Source: Glomus cerebriforme (lineage: Eukaryota; Glomeromycota; Glomeromycetes; Glomerales; Glomeraceae). Taken from it: a stretch of DNA of 48,268 nt. Under the pieces are notes generated by a model. That model did no database searches, had not been told where the DNA came from, and saw only the letters and a program-made list of their open reading frames with translations. Location: the NCBI GenBank assembly GCA_003550305.1, contig QKYT01000380.1:34547-82814 (forward strand). The letters run 5' to 3'. Numbering within the stretch: the stretch's first letter is position 1; each line of letters starts with the position of its first letter. Both the position numbers and the translations under genes were made by a program. Positions 38,060-48,092 of this stretch are shown in pieces.

Positions 38060-38960
38060 GGTGAAAGAGTCCCTCCTATAATAAGAAAAAAAAAGAATAT
38101 TAGTAACGTTCTTGTATTAAATTATAATAAAAAAAACTACCTTTCTACCTCCCTTTATCCCATTTACCTCCAGGAGCTGAGCCGAAGAGTTCATTCCTAC
38201 AAAAAAAAGAAAAATAAACGTTAATAAACATTCTTGTAAAAAAAATACCTCCACTCTCTGCCCCCCTTTTATCCTATTTACTTTCAGAAGCTGAGCCGAA
38301 GTGTTCATTCCTACAAAAAAGAAAAAAAAGAATATTAGTAACGTTCTTATATTAAAGTTTAATAACTAATCCCCTTCAATTACCTCCAGGAGTCGAGCTG
38401 AAGAGTTCGTTCCTAAAAAAAAGAAAAAAAAAGAACATTAGCAACGTTTTTATATTAAAGTTTAATACCCCCTCAATTACCTCTAGAAGTCAAGCCGAAG
38501 TGTTCATTCTTATAAAAAGAAAAAAAAAGAATATTAGCAACGTTCTTATATTAAAGTTTAATAACCACCCCCTTCAATTACCTCCAGGAGCTGAGCCAAA
38601 GAGTTCGTTCCTATAAAAAAGAAAAAAAAGAACGTTAGCAACATTCTTGTATTAAAGTTTAATACCCCCTCTTAATTACCTCCAGGAGTCGAGCTGAAGT
38701 GTTCGTTCCTATAAAAAAGAAAAAAAAAGAACGTTAGCAACGTTCTTGTATTAAAGTTTAATAACCCCCTTCAATTACCTCCAAAAGTCGAGCCGAAGTG
38801 TTCATTCCTATAAAAAAAAAGAACGTTAGCAATGTTCTTGTATTAAAGTTTAATAACCACCCCCTTCAATTATTTCCAAGAGCTGAGCCAAAGAATTCGT
38901 TCCTATAAAAAAGAATAAAAAAGAACATTAATAAACGTTCTTATATATTAAAATAAAAAA
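38060..38960 (-). repeat. Mini-exon-like tandem array A (8 units of about 100 bp)
   Basis: Eight tandem units, read on the minus strand. Each holds a 29-nt block starting GAACGAAC or GAATGAAC and containing CGGCTCAGCTCCTGGAG or close variants. Blocks lie at 38168-38196, 38282-38310, 38384-38412, 38481-38508 (28 nt), 38582-38610, 38680-38708, 38779-38807 and 38874-38902. Seven are followed by GTAATT/GTAAAT, and all are preceded by a T tract and TAG or AAG. The spacer contains GCTAAC, a branch-point-like motif, within a hairpin (GAACGTT-gct-AACGTTC). The first unit's donor has become AT. A ninth degenerate unit may end the array near 38070. The consensus block is open in all three frames, but full inclusion of the actual blocks meets stops, so coding is uncertain. 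Confidence 0.8.
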
Positions 38961-39075
38961 AACCCCAAAAAAATAAAAAAAAATACCAGATTTGACCAGA
39001 TTATCTGATCAATCTGGTCAATCATGAATATATAATGATATTTATAATTTTATATATCAGTTAAATGGTAAATAA

Positions 39076-40961
39076 GAACAACGCTTTTTTAAAGCAGAAG
39101 AATTTATAAATATTTTAAAACAACTTAAAAGAGAAATTGATGGATTTAAATACAAAGTAAGAGTTGATGTAAATACAAATGAATTACTTCAAGTAATTTG
39201 GATGTATCCTGATCAAAAGCGATATTATAGATGATTTTTAGATGTTATTGTTTTTGATAACACATATAAAATTAATAGGTTTAATATGCCATTTGGGATT
39301 TTTACTGGAATAAATAATTTCGGTCAAAGTATATGCTTTGCTGGAACTTTAATGTATCGAGAAACAATAGATAGTTTTGTATGGGTATTTAATACTTTTT
39401 TTAAATTTATTAATAATTATTCACCTAAAGTGATACTTACTGACAAAAATAAAGCAATTTTTCAGGTAATAGAAATCACATTTGGACTAAATACTAAACA
39501 TGTTTTATGTATATGACATCTTTGGAAAAATGTTATCAAAAATATTGCTAATATTCTAGGAACAAAATGGCGGGAATTCACTAAATTATTTTATGATTGC
39601 ATAAGAGAATATGAAGTTGATAATTTTATGATTAAGTGGCAGCAACTTAAAGAAAATTTTTCAGATTCAAAATCACATTTAGAAAGAATGGATAAAATAA
39701 AAGAGAAATAGACGTCTTGCTTTATCAGAGATACATTTTTAGCAGATATGACAAGTACACAGTGTGGCGAATTTATGAATAATCTAATGAAAGGTTATAT
39801 AGATCTTCCCATTCATTATTGGATTTTTTAAAAGCATTCAAATCAGCATTAGAGCAGCATGAAAATGATTTACAATTAGCTAAATACAAGCAAATTCATA
39901 AAAATGTCACTTTTAAAACATTAAGTCTACTTGAATATCAGACCTCAGAAATATTAACGAATTATGCATTAAAATTAATACAAGAACAGCTATTACAATC
40001 TACAAGTTATTTATGTGTTAAACTATTAGATTCAAGGTATGTTATATACTAGTATAAATATCTTTTTATTGTAACAATATACTAATACTATAAAATGCAT
40101 GGTTTTTTTAAAAAAAATAAAACTGAAACGATGCAAACTTATCAAATTTGCCATTTTAATCATGAAGCCAAATCTGGAAGAAAAGTGATACATAATGGTG
40201 AAACAAATCATTTTGTATGTTCTTGCAAATACACTACCTTCTCAGGAATTATCTGCCGACATATTTTTCATGTAGCAACACAACTTAATTTAAATAAACT
40301 TCCAGAATCATTATTTTATAATCAATGGAGAAAAGATCCAAGTAATCTTGTTTTAACGCAAAATTTTCATTTATTTTGTAATAATATTCAATCTCCGAAT
40401 GACAAAATTATTGAACGTGTTGAAGATTATGAATATTTGTTATCAAAAGTCTTTCATGAAATAAATGGATTAGTAAAAAAGTACCCAGAGATGATACAGG
40501 AATTTTATATTACAAACAATATGTTATTACAAAATAAAATAAAAAGTGCAAATAATCAAAAAACTTGTAAAAGTACAACAAAAAATTTAATTAGAAATCC
40601 TCAGACGGCTACTAATAATTCAAAAAAAGAGGTATTTGTAATTGTTTTTTATAAATTAATTTCTATTAATATGATTATATTATTAATACTAGTTTTACTA
40701 CATTAAATTAGAAAAAAAAGTAAAAAAGTAATGAATGATTTATCAAATAAAAAATGAAAAACAAGATCTGATAATAGTAGTGGATTGTCATTACAAGAAA
40801 AAGAAAATATTTCTGAATATAATGATAAAAAAAATGATAATATTAACACATCTAGTTCAATACATAGAGTATTTCAAAATTTACCACAAATATCAATGGT
40901 AGAATTAATGGATATGGAAATAGTGGAAATAGACAATAGTTTAAGCAAAAAAAAAGTATAG
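39076..40961 (+). pseudogene. Decayed MULE transposase with SWIM zinc finger
   Basis: A MULE-type DDE core is readable: DVIVFDNTYKINRFNMPFG (first Asp), PKVILTDKNKAI (second Asp), then HVLCI-stop-HLWKNV. A SWIM finger CSCKYTTFSGIICRH (CxC...CxH) follows at about 40220-40270. Breaks: TGA at 39232, TGA at 39514, TAG at 39709 and TGA at 40755, plus a one-base loss near 39805 that shifts the frame into SLLDFLKAFKSALEQHEND. At the first three stops the family usually has Trp. A phase-compatible intron may lie at 40631-40709. Intact TGG codons elsewhere show that no altered code is needed. The copy is non-autonomous and probably dead. The Asp residues remain; the third acidic residue was not located with certainty. 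Confidence 0.75.
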
Positions 40962-41035
40962 TCTTATTATTATTTATTATATTTAAAATTTAAATATTAA
41001 AAAGGTATTAAAGATAATTTAACTTTATATTACTA

Positions 41036-41279
41036 GATAATGAATTATCTTGTCTTTTTTGCAATCAGTCTTTGCCTAATCCTTTACCAAAAAAGTTGCT
41101 TGATTATTTGAAAATATTACAGAATAAAGGTATAAAAATAACATTTATTTATTATTATTTATTTTATAATTATAAAAATTCTCTCAATTTATCGTTACAT
41201 ATTTGTTTTTAGATAAAATATTAGAAACTGATCGCATGGAATTTTGTTTATGCACTATGCAGAAACTGCAATTGTATAG
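41036..41279 (+). pseudogene. RTC4-like domain fragment, frameshifted
   Basis: Two exons joined in phase (41036-41129 and 41213 onward, intron GTATAAA...TTTTTAG) read DNELSCLFCNQSLPNPLPKK, then KDKILETDRMEFCL. This Cys-x2-Cys plus PLP pattern is typical of the RTC4-like domain common in Rhizophagus proteins. A single missing base after FCL shifts the frame; the expected MHYAETAIV continuation is present one frame over, ending at TAG 41277-41279. It lies 75 nt after the MULE remnant on the same strand, so it may be its C-terminal exon or a separate captured domain. Confidence 0.55.
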
Positions 41280-41565
41280 TAATTATTTTTGAAGTAAATA
41301 ATCTGTTAATAACAAATGTTTTAATAGTAAAGTGTAATTCTTGCATAAAATAAATACATTATAAAAAATTATGCATTTTTTAATTGAAAATTTAATTTTT
41401 ATTTTGTATATAAAAATTCAGTACAAAATTTATTAATTTGTGTTACAAAAATATAACAATTTTTGCCCAATCAAATTCAAGGTCCAGGATAAGCATCTGG
41501 ACCATGGTCCAGGATAAGGATGCTTTGATGTCAGAGAGTATGATCACGGGTCGCGATCTCATAAA

Positions 41566-41793
41566 ACTACTCCTGCATCACCATAAAAAATTACTATTAC
41601 GTGATATTTACTAATAATGAAAGCATGTGACGTGCCGGTGACAAATAGTGCATGACAAATAAATTTTTTTACGTGAAAAAATTGTCCCTGAAATAAATAT
41701 AAAAAATGGAAGCATGTGAAATTATGTGGAGCATGACATTAAACATCACCGGTCATGTGATAGTGATTTTTTTATGGTGATACAGGATAAGAT
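41566..41793. mobile_element. MITE with 10-bp target-site duplication
   Basis: The terminal inverted repeats are TCCTGCATCACCATAAAAAA on the left (from 41571) and, reverse-complemented, TCCTGTATCACCATAAAAAA on the right, continuing through TACT/CACT ATTACGTGA/ATCACATGA. The 10-bp sequence ATCTCATAAA occurs on both sides (41556-41565 and 41794-41803). A 9-11 bp duplication fits a Mutator-like non-autonomous element. Its interior shares CCGGTGACAAATAGTG with the repeat at 11511-11525. The preceding stretch, 41280-41555, shows no gene. Confidence 0.8.
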
Positions 41794-41923
41794 ATCTCAT
41801 AAATATATAGCACGTGATTATAAATTTTTGTGACTTAGCGCGTCTGATCATTGATAAATCTCTCATTTTTTTTTCTTCATGTTATCACGTATTATTTTCG
41901 CCAAACATACATAAAAAGTAAAA

Positions 41924-43150
41924 ATGCAATTATTGCTCGAATGTTTCGATGCTCTTAAATACCGTGGCAAAGCAAAATGCAAGAATGATCTTTTTTTGAC
42001 AGTCTTTATAGCTTAACCTGTCATTTATGAAAATATATAGCTTTTTGGAAGCAATCGGAGAAACCTTCACTTAAGAATTTCTTGGATTTCTGTTTACACG
42101 AAGGCAATTTGAAATATGTGGGTGAACTAAACATTATTTTCAAATATCATGCTAAAACGTCTGAAATTGGGAAGGAAATGCAACAGACGTTAAAGAATTT
42201 TCAGGTAAAAAGTATAGTATTTTATTTAGGTTATATTGCCACCAACTACTCTGCTGGCTGCATGCTGGTAGTGGGAAAAGCTGCATGCTTATTGGTGAGC
42301 AGTATTGTAATAGTATTCTGTACTATCACCAACTATCCTGTTGGCTGCGTGCTGGCAGTGGAAAAGGCTGCATACTTGTTGGTTAATGTACAGTGTTTGA
42401 GTGAACTACCTTGTAGGCTGCATGCTCATAAGGGAAAGGCTGCGTGCTTGTTCACTAGTGTTTCTAAAGTTTTGTCATATTTTCTTTATATGCAAAATGA
42501 TTAAAATTATCATTTAATTTAATCTTTATAAGGACGAAAAAAAATCAAAGGAAGTAAATAGTTTTTGGAATTTGCAGATTAAGCAACAAAACATTCATAT
42601 GAACCTTAAATTGGTTGAGAAAAGAAGGGAGTTGCTTGAGAAGGAATAAGTAAGTTTTTTTGAAATGATTAGCTTTTGCTTTTTCTACACTTTCTATACC
42701 TTCTAACAACATTGTTTAAATGAAGGATAAACTGAAAGACCAGATTTGTCTCGAACAGGTTAGTATATTACACTTCATTATGCCTAATAATCTTGATGAT
42801 GTTATAATGCCTGAAAGTTCATTCCATTTTAGACTCAATATGTTTTGGATGCATTGATAGAGACCCAGAATTAGTATCTTTTAGTACAAAAAATGTTCAT
42901 CAGAAAGCGCTTGTTGGATGAGTCTAGTGAGCATACCTATAAGGAATCGGTAATGATCAGTTCTTTAAAGTTGATTAATTGCATGCCTTTTTTTTTTGAT
43001 TTGATATATTGTCTTATTTGTATTTACAAACTTTGCGTAAATTTATCCGATATACTGCCATAATTAAAAGCAACGTCAAACTAGACACAGAAGAAATATC
43101 CCCAATTATCGTGAATCTGATGAACCAGAATATAAATCCAAGAGGATAAG
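41924..43150 (+). pseudogene. Decayed multi-exon gene of unknown function
   Basis: A series of phase-compatible exons encodes a charged, coiled-coil-like protein. A possible first exon begins MQLLLECFDALKYRGKAK (from 41924). Then come 42041-42204 (FWKQSEKPSLKNFLDFCLHE, ending at GT), 42533-42649 (QQNIHMNLKLVEKRRELLEKE), 42726-42758 (DKLKDQICLEQ), 42833-42949 (KMFIRKRLLDESSEHTYKES) and about 43033-43149 (TLRKFIRYTAIIKSN to a TAA). Breaks: TAA as the last codon of the third exon, TAG at 42872 and an AG-to-AA acceptor before the last exon. I do not recognise the family. It could be a recently inactivated host gene, or a functional gene with alternative boundaries. Confidence 0.4.
42232..42470. 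repeat. GC-richer triple repeat inside a candidate intron
   Basis: Three diverged units of about 75-80 bp share GGCTGCATGCTGG and GGGAAAAGCTGCATGCTT. They lie between the exons ending at 42204 and starting at 42533. The short block GGCTGC(A/G)TGCT occurs twice in each unit. The open frame across it (repeating AGCMLVVGKAACLLV) is probably a by-product of the repeat. Confidence 0.65.
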
Positions 43151-43199
43151 GAGAGAAAGTAATGGATGAAATATTTCTTTGATATGAGATTCTATTTTA

Positions 43200-44440
43200 T
43201 TATATATGGTGATCTTTATCATTTACAACAAAATTGGTGTTGTTGAATTATTTGTAATTTCTTATGTAAAATAATTTAGTCAGTAGTTATTTGTTGCTGT
43301 AATGCGTAACTATTAATAAAATATTTTTAGTCTGCATACAATTTTGATTTATAATGTGGTAATGTACATTGAAAATCAAAAAAAAAAAATAGTCTTTCAG
43401 CTCTTGGAAAGAAAATTAGATAGGTTACTGCACTACAGTCACTGATGGGCTGGGCCGTCAGAGAATTTGAACCCCAAAAATATATATTTAATAAAATCAT
43501 TCTCTTTAGATTATTTTTGCCTGCTAATAAATTAACCAGAGGCACTTTACATGTGCTTATCAAATAAAGTTTTCTCATATCGGGCTTTTCTCCTTTTTTA
43601 ATCTCCTAATGTTTTTTAATCAATGTATGTTACATGCGGAATGATGTATGATTTGCATGATAGTCTATAATTTTTTTATAGGCCGATTTAGCCGAAGGCA
43701 TTGTACATATGCATGTAAATATAAAATTAGCTTAGCTGAAATATGACCCTATATATGTTTGTAATAAATAAAAATGAATTTGGATTTATTAGAGTATACT
43801 ATTGCTAAATTAGCTAAAATCAATAAAAACACTATAAAATCAATAAAATCATTGTAATCTATTATAATAATATGGATTTAGATGGTAGAGCCTATGGTAT
43901 GTTTCAGTCAAACTTTCTTTTTAAAAAGCATTTTAATAAGTAATAACCTTTATTTATTTATTTTTTTTAAAAAAATTTTGAAAAAAATGTTATTAATAGA
44001 GTTAAGAGGACATATGAAATTTATATTTATGTTTATTGAACAATTTAGTTTTATTAATAGATTAGAATAATTTGTATAATTAGATTTAAGATAGAATAAT
44101 TTAATATTTCTAAAATAAAATTTATTATAGTACATCAACTTTAAAATAAATAAACTATAACTTTACTGCAACTTTAATATTTGTTTATTATAACTTAAAT
44201 ATGCATTTAATATAATTTAAATATACATTTACTATATGTTTTTAATTTCAATACTATTTTTGCATGAGCCAGTTAAATTAGGTGACAATTTTCTTAATAT
44301 GCATCAACTTTATACATACAATCCATGTAAACTTATAATCAAGATTTGGTTACGATATGGTATTAAATCTTTACGATAAGTTCTATAATAAAGTTTTGAT
44401 ATAGTTATGATATGGTTTCAATTTTAAAAGTTTCTGCAAA
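43200..44440. other. AT-rich stretch, no gene seen
   Basis: No supportable gene. A patch at 43430-43485 (CACTGATGGGCTGGGCCGTC) looks like one end of a DNA transposon, but no matching second end was found. A short palindrome-rich patch lies near 43680 (GGCCGATTTAGCCGAAGGC). Confidence 0.4.
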
Positions 44441-45640
44441 GAAGTTTCTTTGTGAAACTTGCTATTTTTTTTCTTTTTTTTAGAAATGTTTTCTAATGGT
44501 TCTTTTTCTTTTCTTATAGATTCTTCTTTGGTTCAGGCACTTGGAATTAGGAAATGATAAGTTTCATAATAAAACTTACCATTCTTTTTTTTTGTTTTTT
44601 TTTAAATAGAAATATTTCTAACATTTTTTTTTTTTTTTTCTTGTAAGTTCTTGGATTTCATTTTGGGTATAGAAGTTTCTTCACAAAATTCCCATCTGAT
44701 GTATTTCAACATTTACTTAAAGAATCATTAGTAAAAATAGTACTAACATTTCTTTTTGTAGGATTGGGTTTTTTTTTGATTTCAGCTTGGAAATCTGATA
44801 AGTTTCGAAGTTGTAACTTTGAAACTTTCTTTTCAGAATGTAAGTTTCATAATGAAACTTCATGTTTTTTTTAAGAAACATTTGAACTGAATATTTCTTT
44901 TTTTTGTAGGTTTGCTTCTAAACTTGGGAAGCCAAAACGTAAGTTTTATAATGAATATTTTGTTATGAAACTTCTTTTTTTTTTGGTTTTTTTTTTCTTT
45001 AAGAAATATTCTAACTGAATGTTTCTTCTTTTTTTTTGTAGATTCAACTCTGGAAATTAAAAAAACGTAAGTTCATAACAAATTATTTTGTTACAAACTT
45101 CATTTTTTCATTTTTTCATTTTTATTAGAAATGTTCTAATTGAACGTTTCTTCTTTTTTTTGTAGATTCAGCTCTAGAAATTTAGAATCAGAAAAGAAAT
45201 GTAAGTTTTGTAATAAATTACTTCATTATGAACTCCATTTTTTCATTTTTTTTTTCTATATTAAAAACATTATAATCGACCGTTCCTTCTTTTTTGTAAT
45301 TTGCATTTGTAAATTAGGATTGGAAGCATAAGTTTTGTAATATTCATTTTGTTACAAAACTTTATTTTTTTTGGTTTTTTTCTTTAAGAAATGTTCTAAC
45401 TGAACGTTTCTTCTTTTTTTTGTAGATTCAGCTCTGGAAATTTAGAATCAGAAAAGAAACGTAAGTTTCATAATGAATTACTTTATTACGAATTTTATTT
45501 TTTCATTTTTTTCTTTCTTTATTAGAAATATTCTAATCAACTGTTTCTTCTTTTTTGTAGTTTGATTCTGTAAATTGGAATTGAAAACATAAGTTTCATA
45601 ATGTTCATTTTGTTATGAAACTTTATTTTTTTTTATTTTT
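44440..45640 (+). repeat. Mini-exon-like tandem array B (about 130-bp units)
   Basis: Exon-like blocks at 44910-44938 (29 nt), 45042-45066 (25), 45166-45200 (35), 45300-45327 (28), 45426-45460 (35) and 45561-45588 (28), with decayed units before them from 44460. The last four form a 260-bp dimer of type a (35 nt, starting ATTCAGCTCT) and type b (28 nt, starting TTTG). Blocks are preceded by a branch-like TTCTAAC/TTCTAAT, a T-rich tract and GTAG, and followed by GTAAGT. The donor lies at the foot of a hairpin, AAGTTTCATAA...TTATGAAACTT. In units 45300 and 45561 the donor has become ATAAGT, and one acceptor AG has become AA. Reading the blocks from 44910 to 45460 in one frame is open and gives the repeat FSS(R/G)NLESEKK. 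Confidence 0.75.
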
Positions 45641-46195
45641 ATGTTTTTTCTTATTTTTATCGCTTATTGCTTATAAGCTCTTTTCAAAAAAAAATTTTTT
45701 CTCTTAGTTCAAGAGAATAATAATATGCATTCACCTCTTTTTGTTTATCAATTAACATTTGTAATTAATCTTTTTTTCACATATTAATAGTTTTTCAAAG
45801 AAAATTTTAATAAAGAATATTTGAATTGATAAATTTGATAGAAAATTCAAAAAAAAACTATATCCTTAAATGGCTTTAAAGATAAAAAAAATTGATATTT
45901 ATTACTATACATAGCCAATCTCAAGATCATCTTTTTTCTAGAGTAAATTAATTTTACACTCCCTCTTATATTAATTTAAATGTAAAATTTATCATTTTTT
46001 AAATTAATTTTACATTTATCTTCATATTTGTAAAATTAAGCAGTTTATTTTTCAAATTAGTCTTTATCAAATTAGTTATCTTACTTTTATCGAATAATGC
46101 AACAAATTACTATAGTATTTAAATTGAAAAAAAATAGCCTAACTAAATCAACCTGATTATTCAATCTAAATTCTTACTGTGATATAACCTATAAA

Positions 46196-46345
46196 TCTAA
46201 TCAAAATATACGTGACATACCTGCAATATATCCACAATATACTTGCAACAAATGCTATGAATTTAATTAAAATACATGTGACATATCTGTAACATACCTG
46301 CGATAAATGCTATATGAATTCAATTAAAATACATGTGACATTCAC
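46196..46345. repeat. Short tandem repeat, 57-65 bp period
   Basis: Two and a half copies of a unit containing AATACATGTGACATACCTG and AAATGCTATGAATT occur, the last truncated at 46345. No coding potential is visible. The adjoining 45640-46195 region is AT-rich with no gene. Confidence 0.6.
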
Positions 46346-46487
46346 ATAAGAAAAAAAAATGTGATTCTTTAATCTTATATTACCATTAATCATTAAACTT
46401 TATTATCATATAATTTTATTACTAATACTAATAGTACAAATAAACATTTATAAAAAAAAATTTGCTACAAATTTTTTAACCTTTAGT

Positions 46488-47400
46488 TATTTGGACATCT
46501 TAGAGCATAATGGCCAACTTGATTATAATTTTTATAATGTCTTTCTCTTTTTTTTGCTCTTTTGATTTGTTACAACTTCTTCTTCATGATCTTTATTAGT
46601 AATATTAGTTATATCTTGAACATGCCTTACTTTCATTTTTTGAGATATAACTTATATCTATTAGGTTATTGATCTTTATGTCTTCCTCATAATGGATTAC
46701 TAATATGCATAGAAATCATATTTTCCTGTTAGTTAGATAGTTTTGCTTTTATACTTTTAATAAAATATTCCATTTGATTGACAAATTTATCAACTTTATT
46801 ACCGTATAGCACTGCATAAGAGACCCCCATTTCNNCATATCCCCCATATAAAATACCCGTTTCGAGATATCAAATATGTAATATGTAAATCTAATTTATT
46901 TTCTAAAAATTAGAATATTTAATCACTATTTTAAATCAAATTTAAAATTTTCATATATTAAATTTGTCTAGTACTGACAGGATGAATGTACACACCTGGG
47001 TCTAATTCACTGTTTTAAATCAGGTAAATTGATTCAAACCTGGGGTATTTTATGCAGTGCTATACGGTAGCTTGAATAGCTAAATTAATTGTCTTTTTAG
47101 CATATTTTGTATCAAATCCATATTTTTGTTTAGAATTTTAAAGTTATATGATATTAAGAGTTTATTTAAAATTTGCAAGATGTTGAATTCATTTTCTTCA
47201 ATTTGAAATATTAGTTCCTTATGTTATTTGATATTATATTTATTATAATTGTATTATTGTTAAGGAATAAGAGATATATGGAACTATGCATAAATTGAAT
47301 AGGACATAACTTGAAAGAAATGCCTATATACAATTCCTCTATTAATAAGCTAAAGACAGATATATAAATATGACTTTTTATCAAGCAAAATAATATGTTG
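46488..47400 (-). pseudogene. Decayed FAR1/MULE-like transposase C-terminus
   Basis: On the minus strand a SWIM-like motif reads GIVYRHFFQVMSYSIYA (Cys replaced by Tyr), near 47290-47340. Further down, the frame YAKKTINLAIQA continues, after removal of a MITE, into NKVDKFVNQMEYFIKS. The end is a degraded CCHC knuckle, RHYKNYNQVGHYALRCPNN (two Cys now Tyr), with stop at about 46488. Several stops interrupt it. This layout (SWIM, helical linker, basic GRHK patch, zinc knuckle) is that of FAR1-like MULE transposases. It is dead. Confidence 0.55.
46802..47067. mobile_element. TA-flanked MITE nested in a transposase pseudogene
   Basis: The terminal inverted repeats CCGTATAGCACTGCATAA are perfect over 18 bp at both ends, flanked by TA (46800-46801 and 47068-47069). 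This suggests a Tc1/mariner-type non-autonomous element. Excision with one TA kept joins the flanking coding frame exactly (...LAIQA then NKVDK...), which confirms the boundaries. Two N bases are present at 46834-46835. Confidence 0.85.
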
Positions 47401-47739
47401 TAGTTTTTAATTTTTATTCATGATATCTAGTTGTTTTTTATATTTATTAAATACTATTATGAAGTATTTTTTTAATTAATGAAGAAAATAGAGATCTTCT
47501 CTAACTATTTTTTGTTAATAAGAATCATCCAATATCTATGAAAAAAGAAAAGTATTTTTTTGATAATTATTTTTGTTATTTCTATTAATAGATACTAATT
47601 CTTCCTTATTAACTATCAGTAATATACTAACTTCTAAAAGCGGTAACTAATCTTCAATTAATTTCACATCATAGCATAATGATTGAACTACATCAGGAAT
47701 TTATTTAGTACGAAGTATTTCATAAATTTACGTCTTTGT

Positions 47740-47960
47740 AATATTACGTAAGGCTATGACCCTGTCAAAAGATTACGGAACGTAATACTCTGATGATTTA
47801 TGTGACGTAATACTCCGTAATTTTACCAAGTGTAATACTCCGTTATATTAAGATGCGTAATATTTCAAAACACTGCATAATACTTTGAAATATTTACGAG
47901 GACTAATTATATAACATTTCATTTTACATAGTGTAATACTCTGCAACTTTACACGTAATC
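47740..47960. repeat. Degenerate GTAATACTCCG minisatellite
   Basis: The word GTAATACTC(C/T)G recurs every 25-60 bp (near 47790, 47810, 47830 and 47940) together with weaker GTAATATT variants. No gene is seen between 47400 and 48092. Confidence 0.5.
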
Positions 47961-48092
47961 TCTGACATAATCTCTGAAAAAATATCTGAAAATCTGAAAA
48001 ATATACAATAACAACAATATATTCAATGTTTATTATGTTTATAATTATATTATATGATAAAAACGAATTACTAAATTCAAAAAGACTAATAA

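Noticed and set aside
38117..38308. ORF with repeated MN(S/T)SAQLL sequence
   Set aside because: Arises from reading straight through two units of array A, across predicted introns.
39076..40961. TGA decoded as Trp (alternative genetic code)
   Set aside because: TGG is used for Trp elsewhere in the same relic, one break is TAG and another is a frameshift, so decay explains it better.
43430..43485. Possible hAT-like or other DNA transposon end
   Set aside because: No second inverted end or target duplication could be found nearby.
43882..44070. 62-codon plus-strand ORF
   Set aside because: Low-complexity Phe/Leu/Ile/Lys translation overlapped by another chance ORF on the opposite strand; no support.
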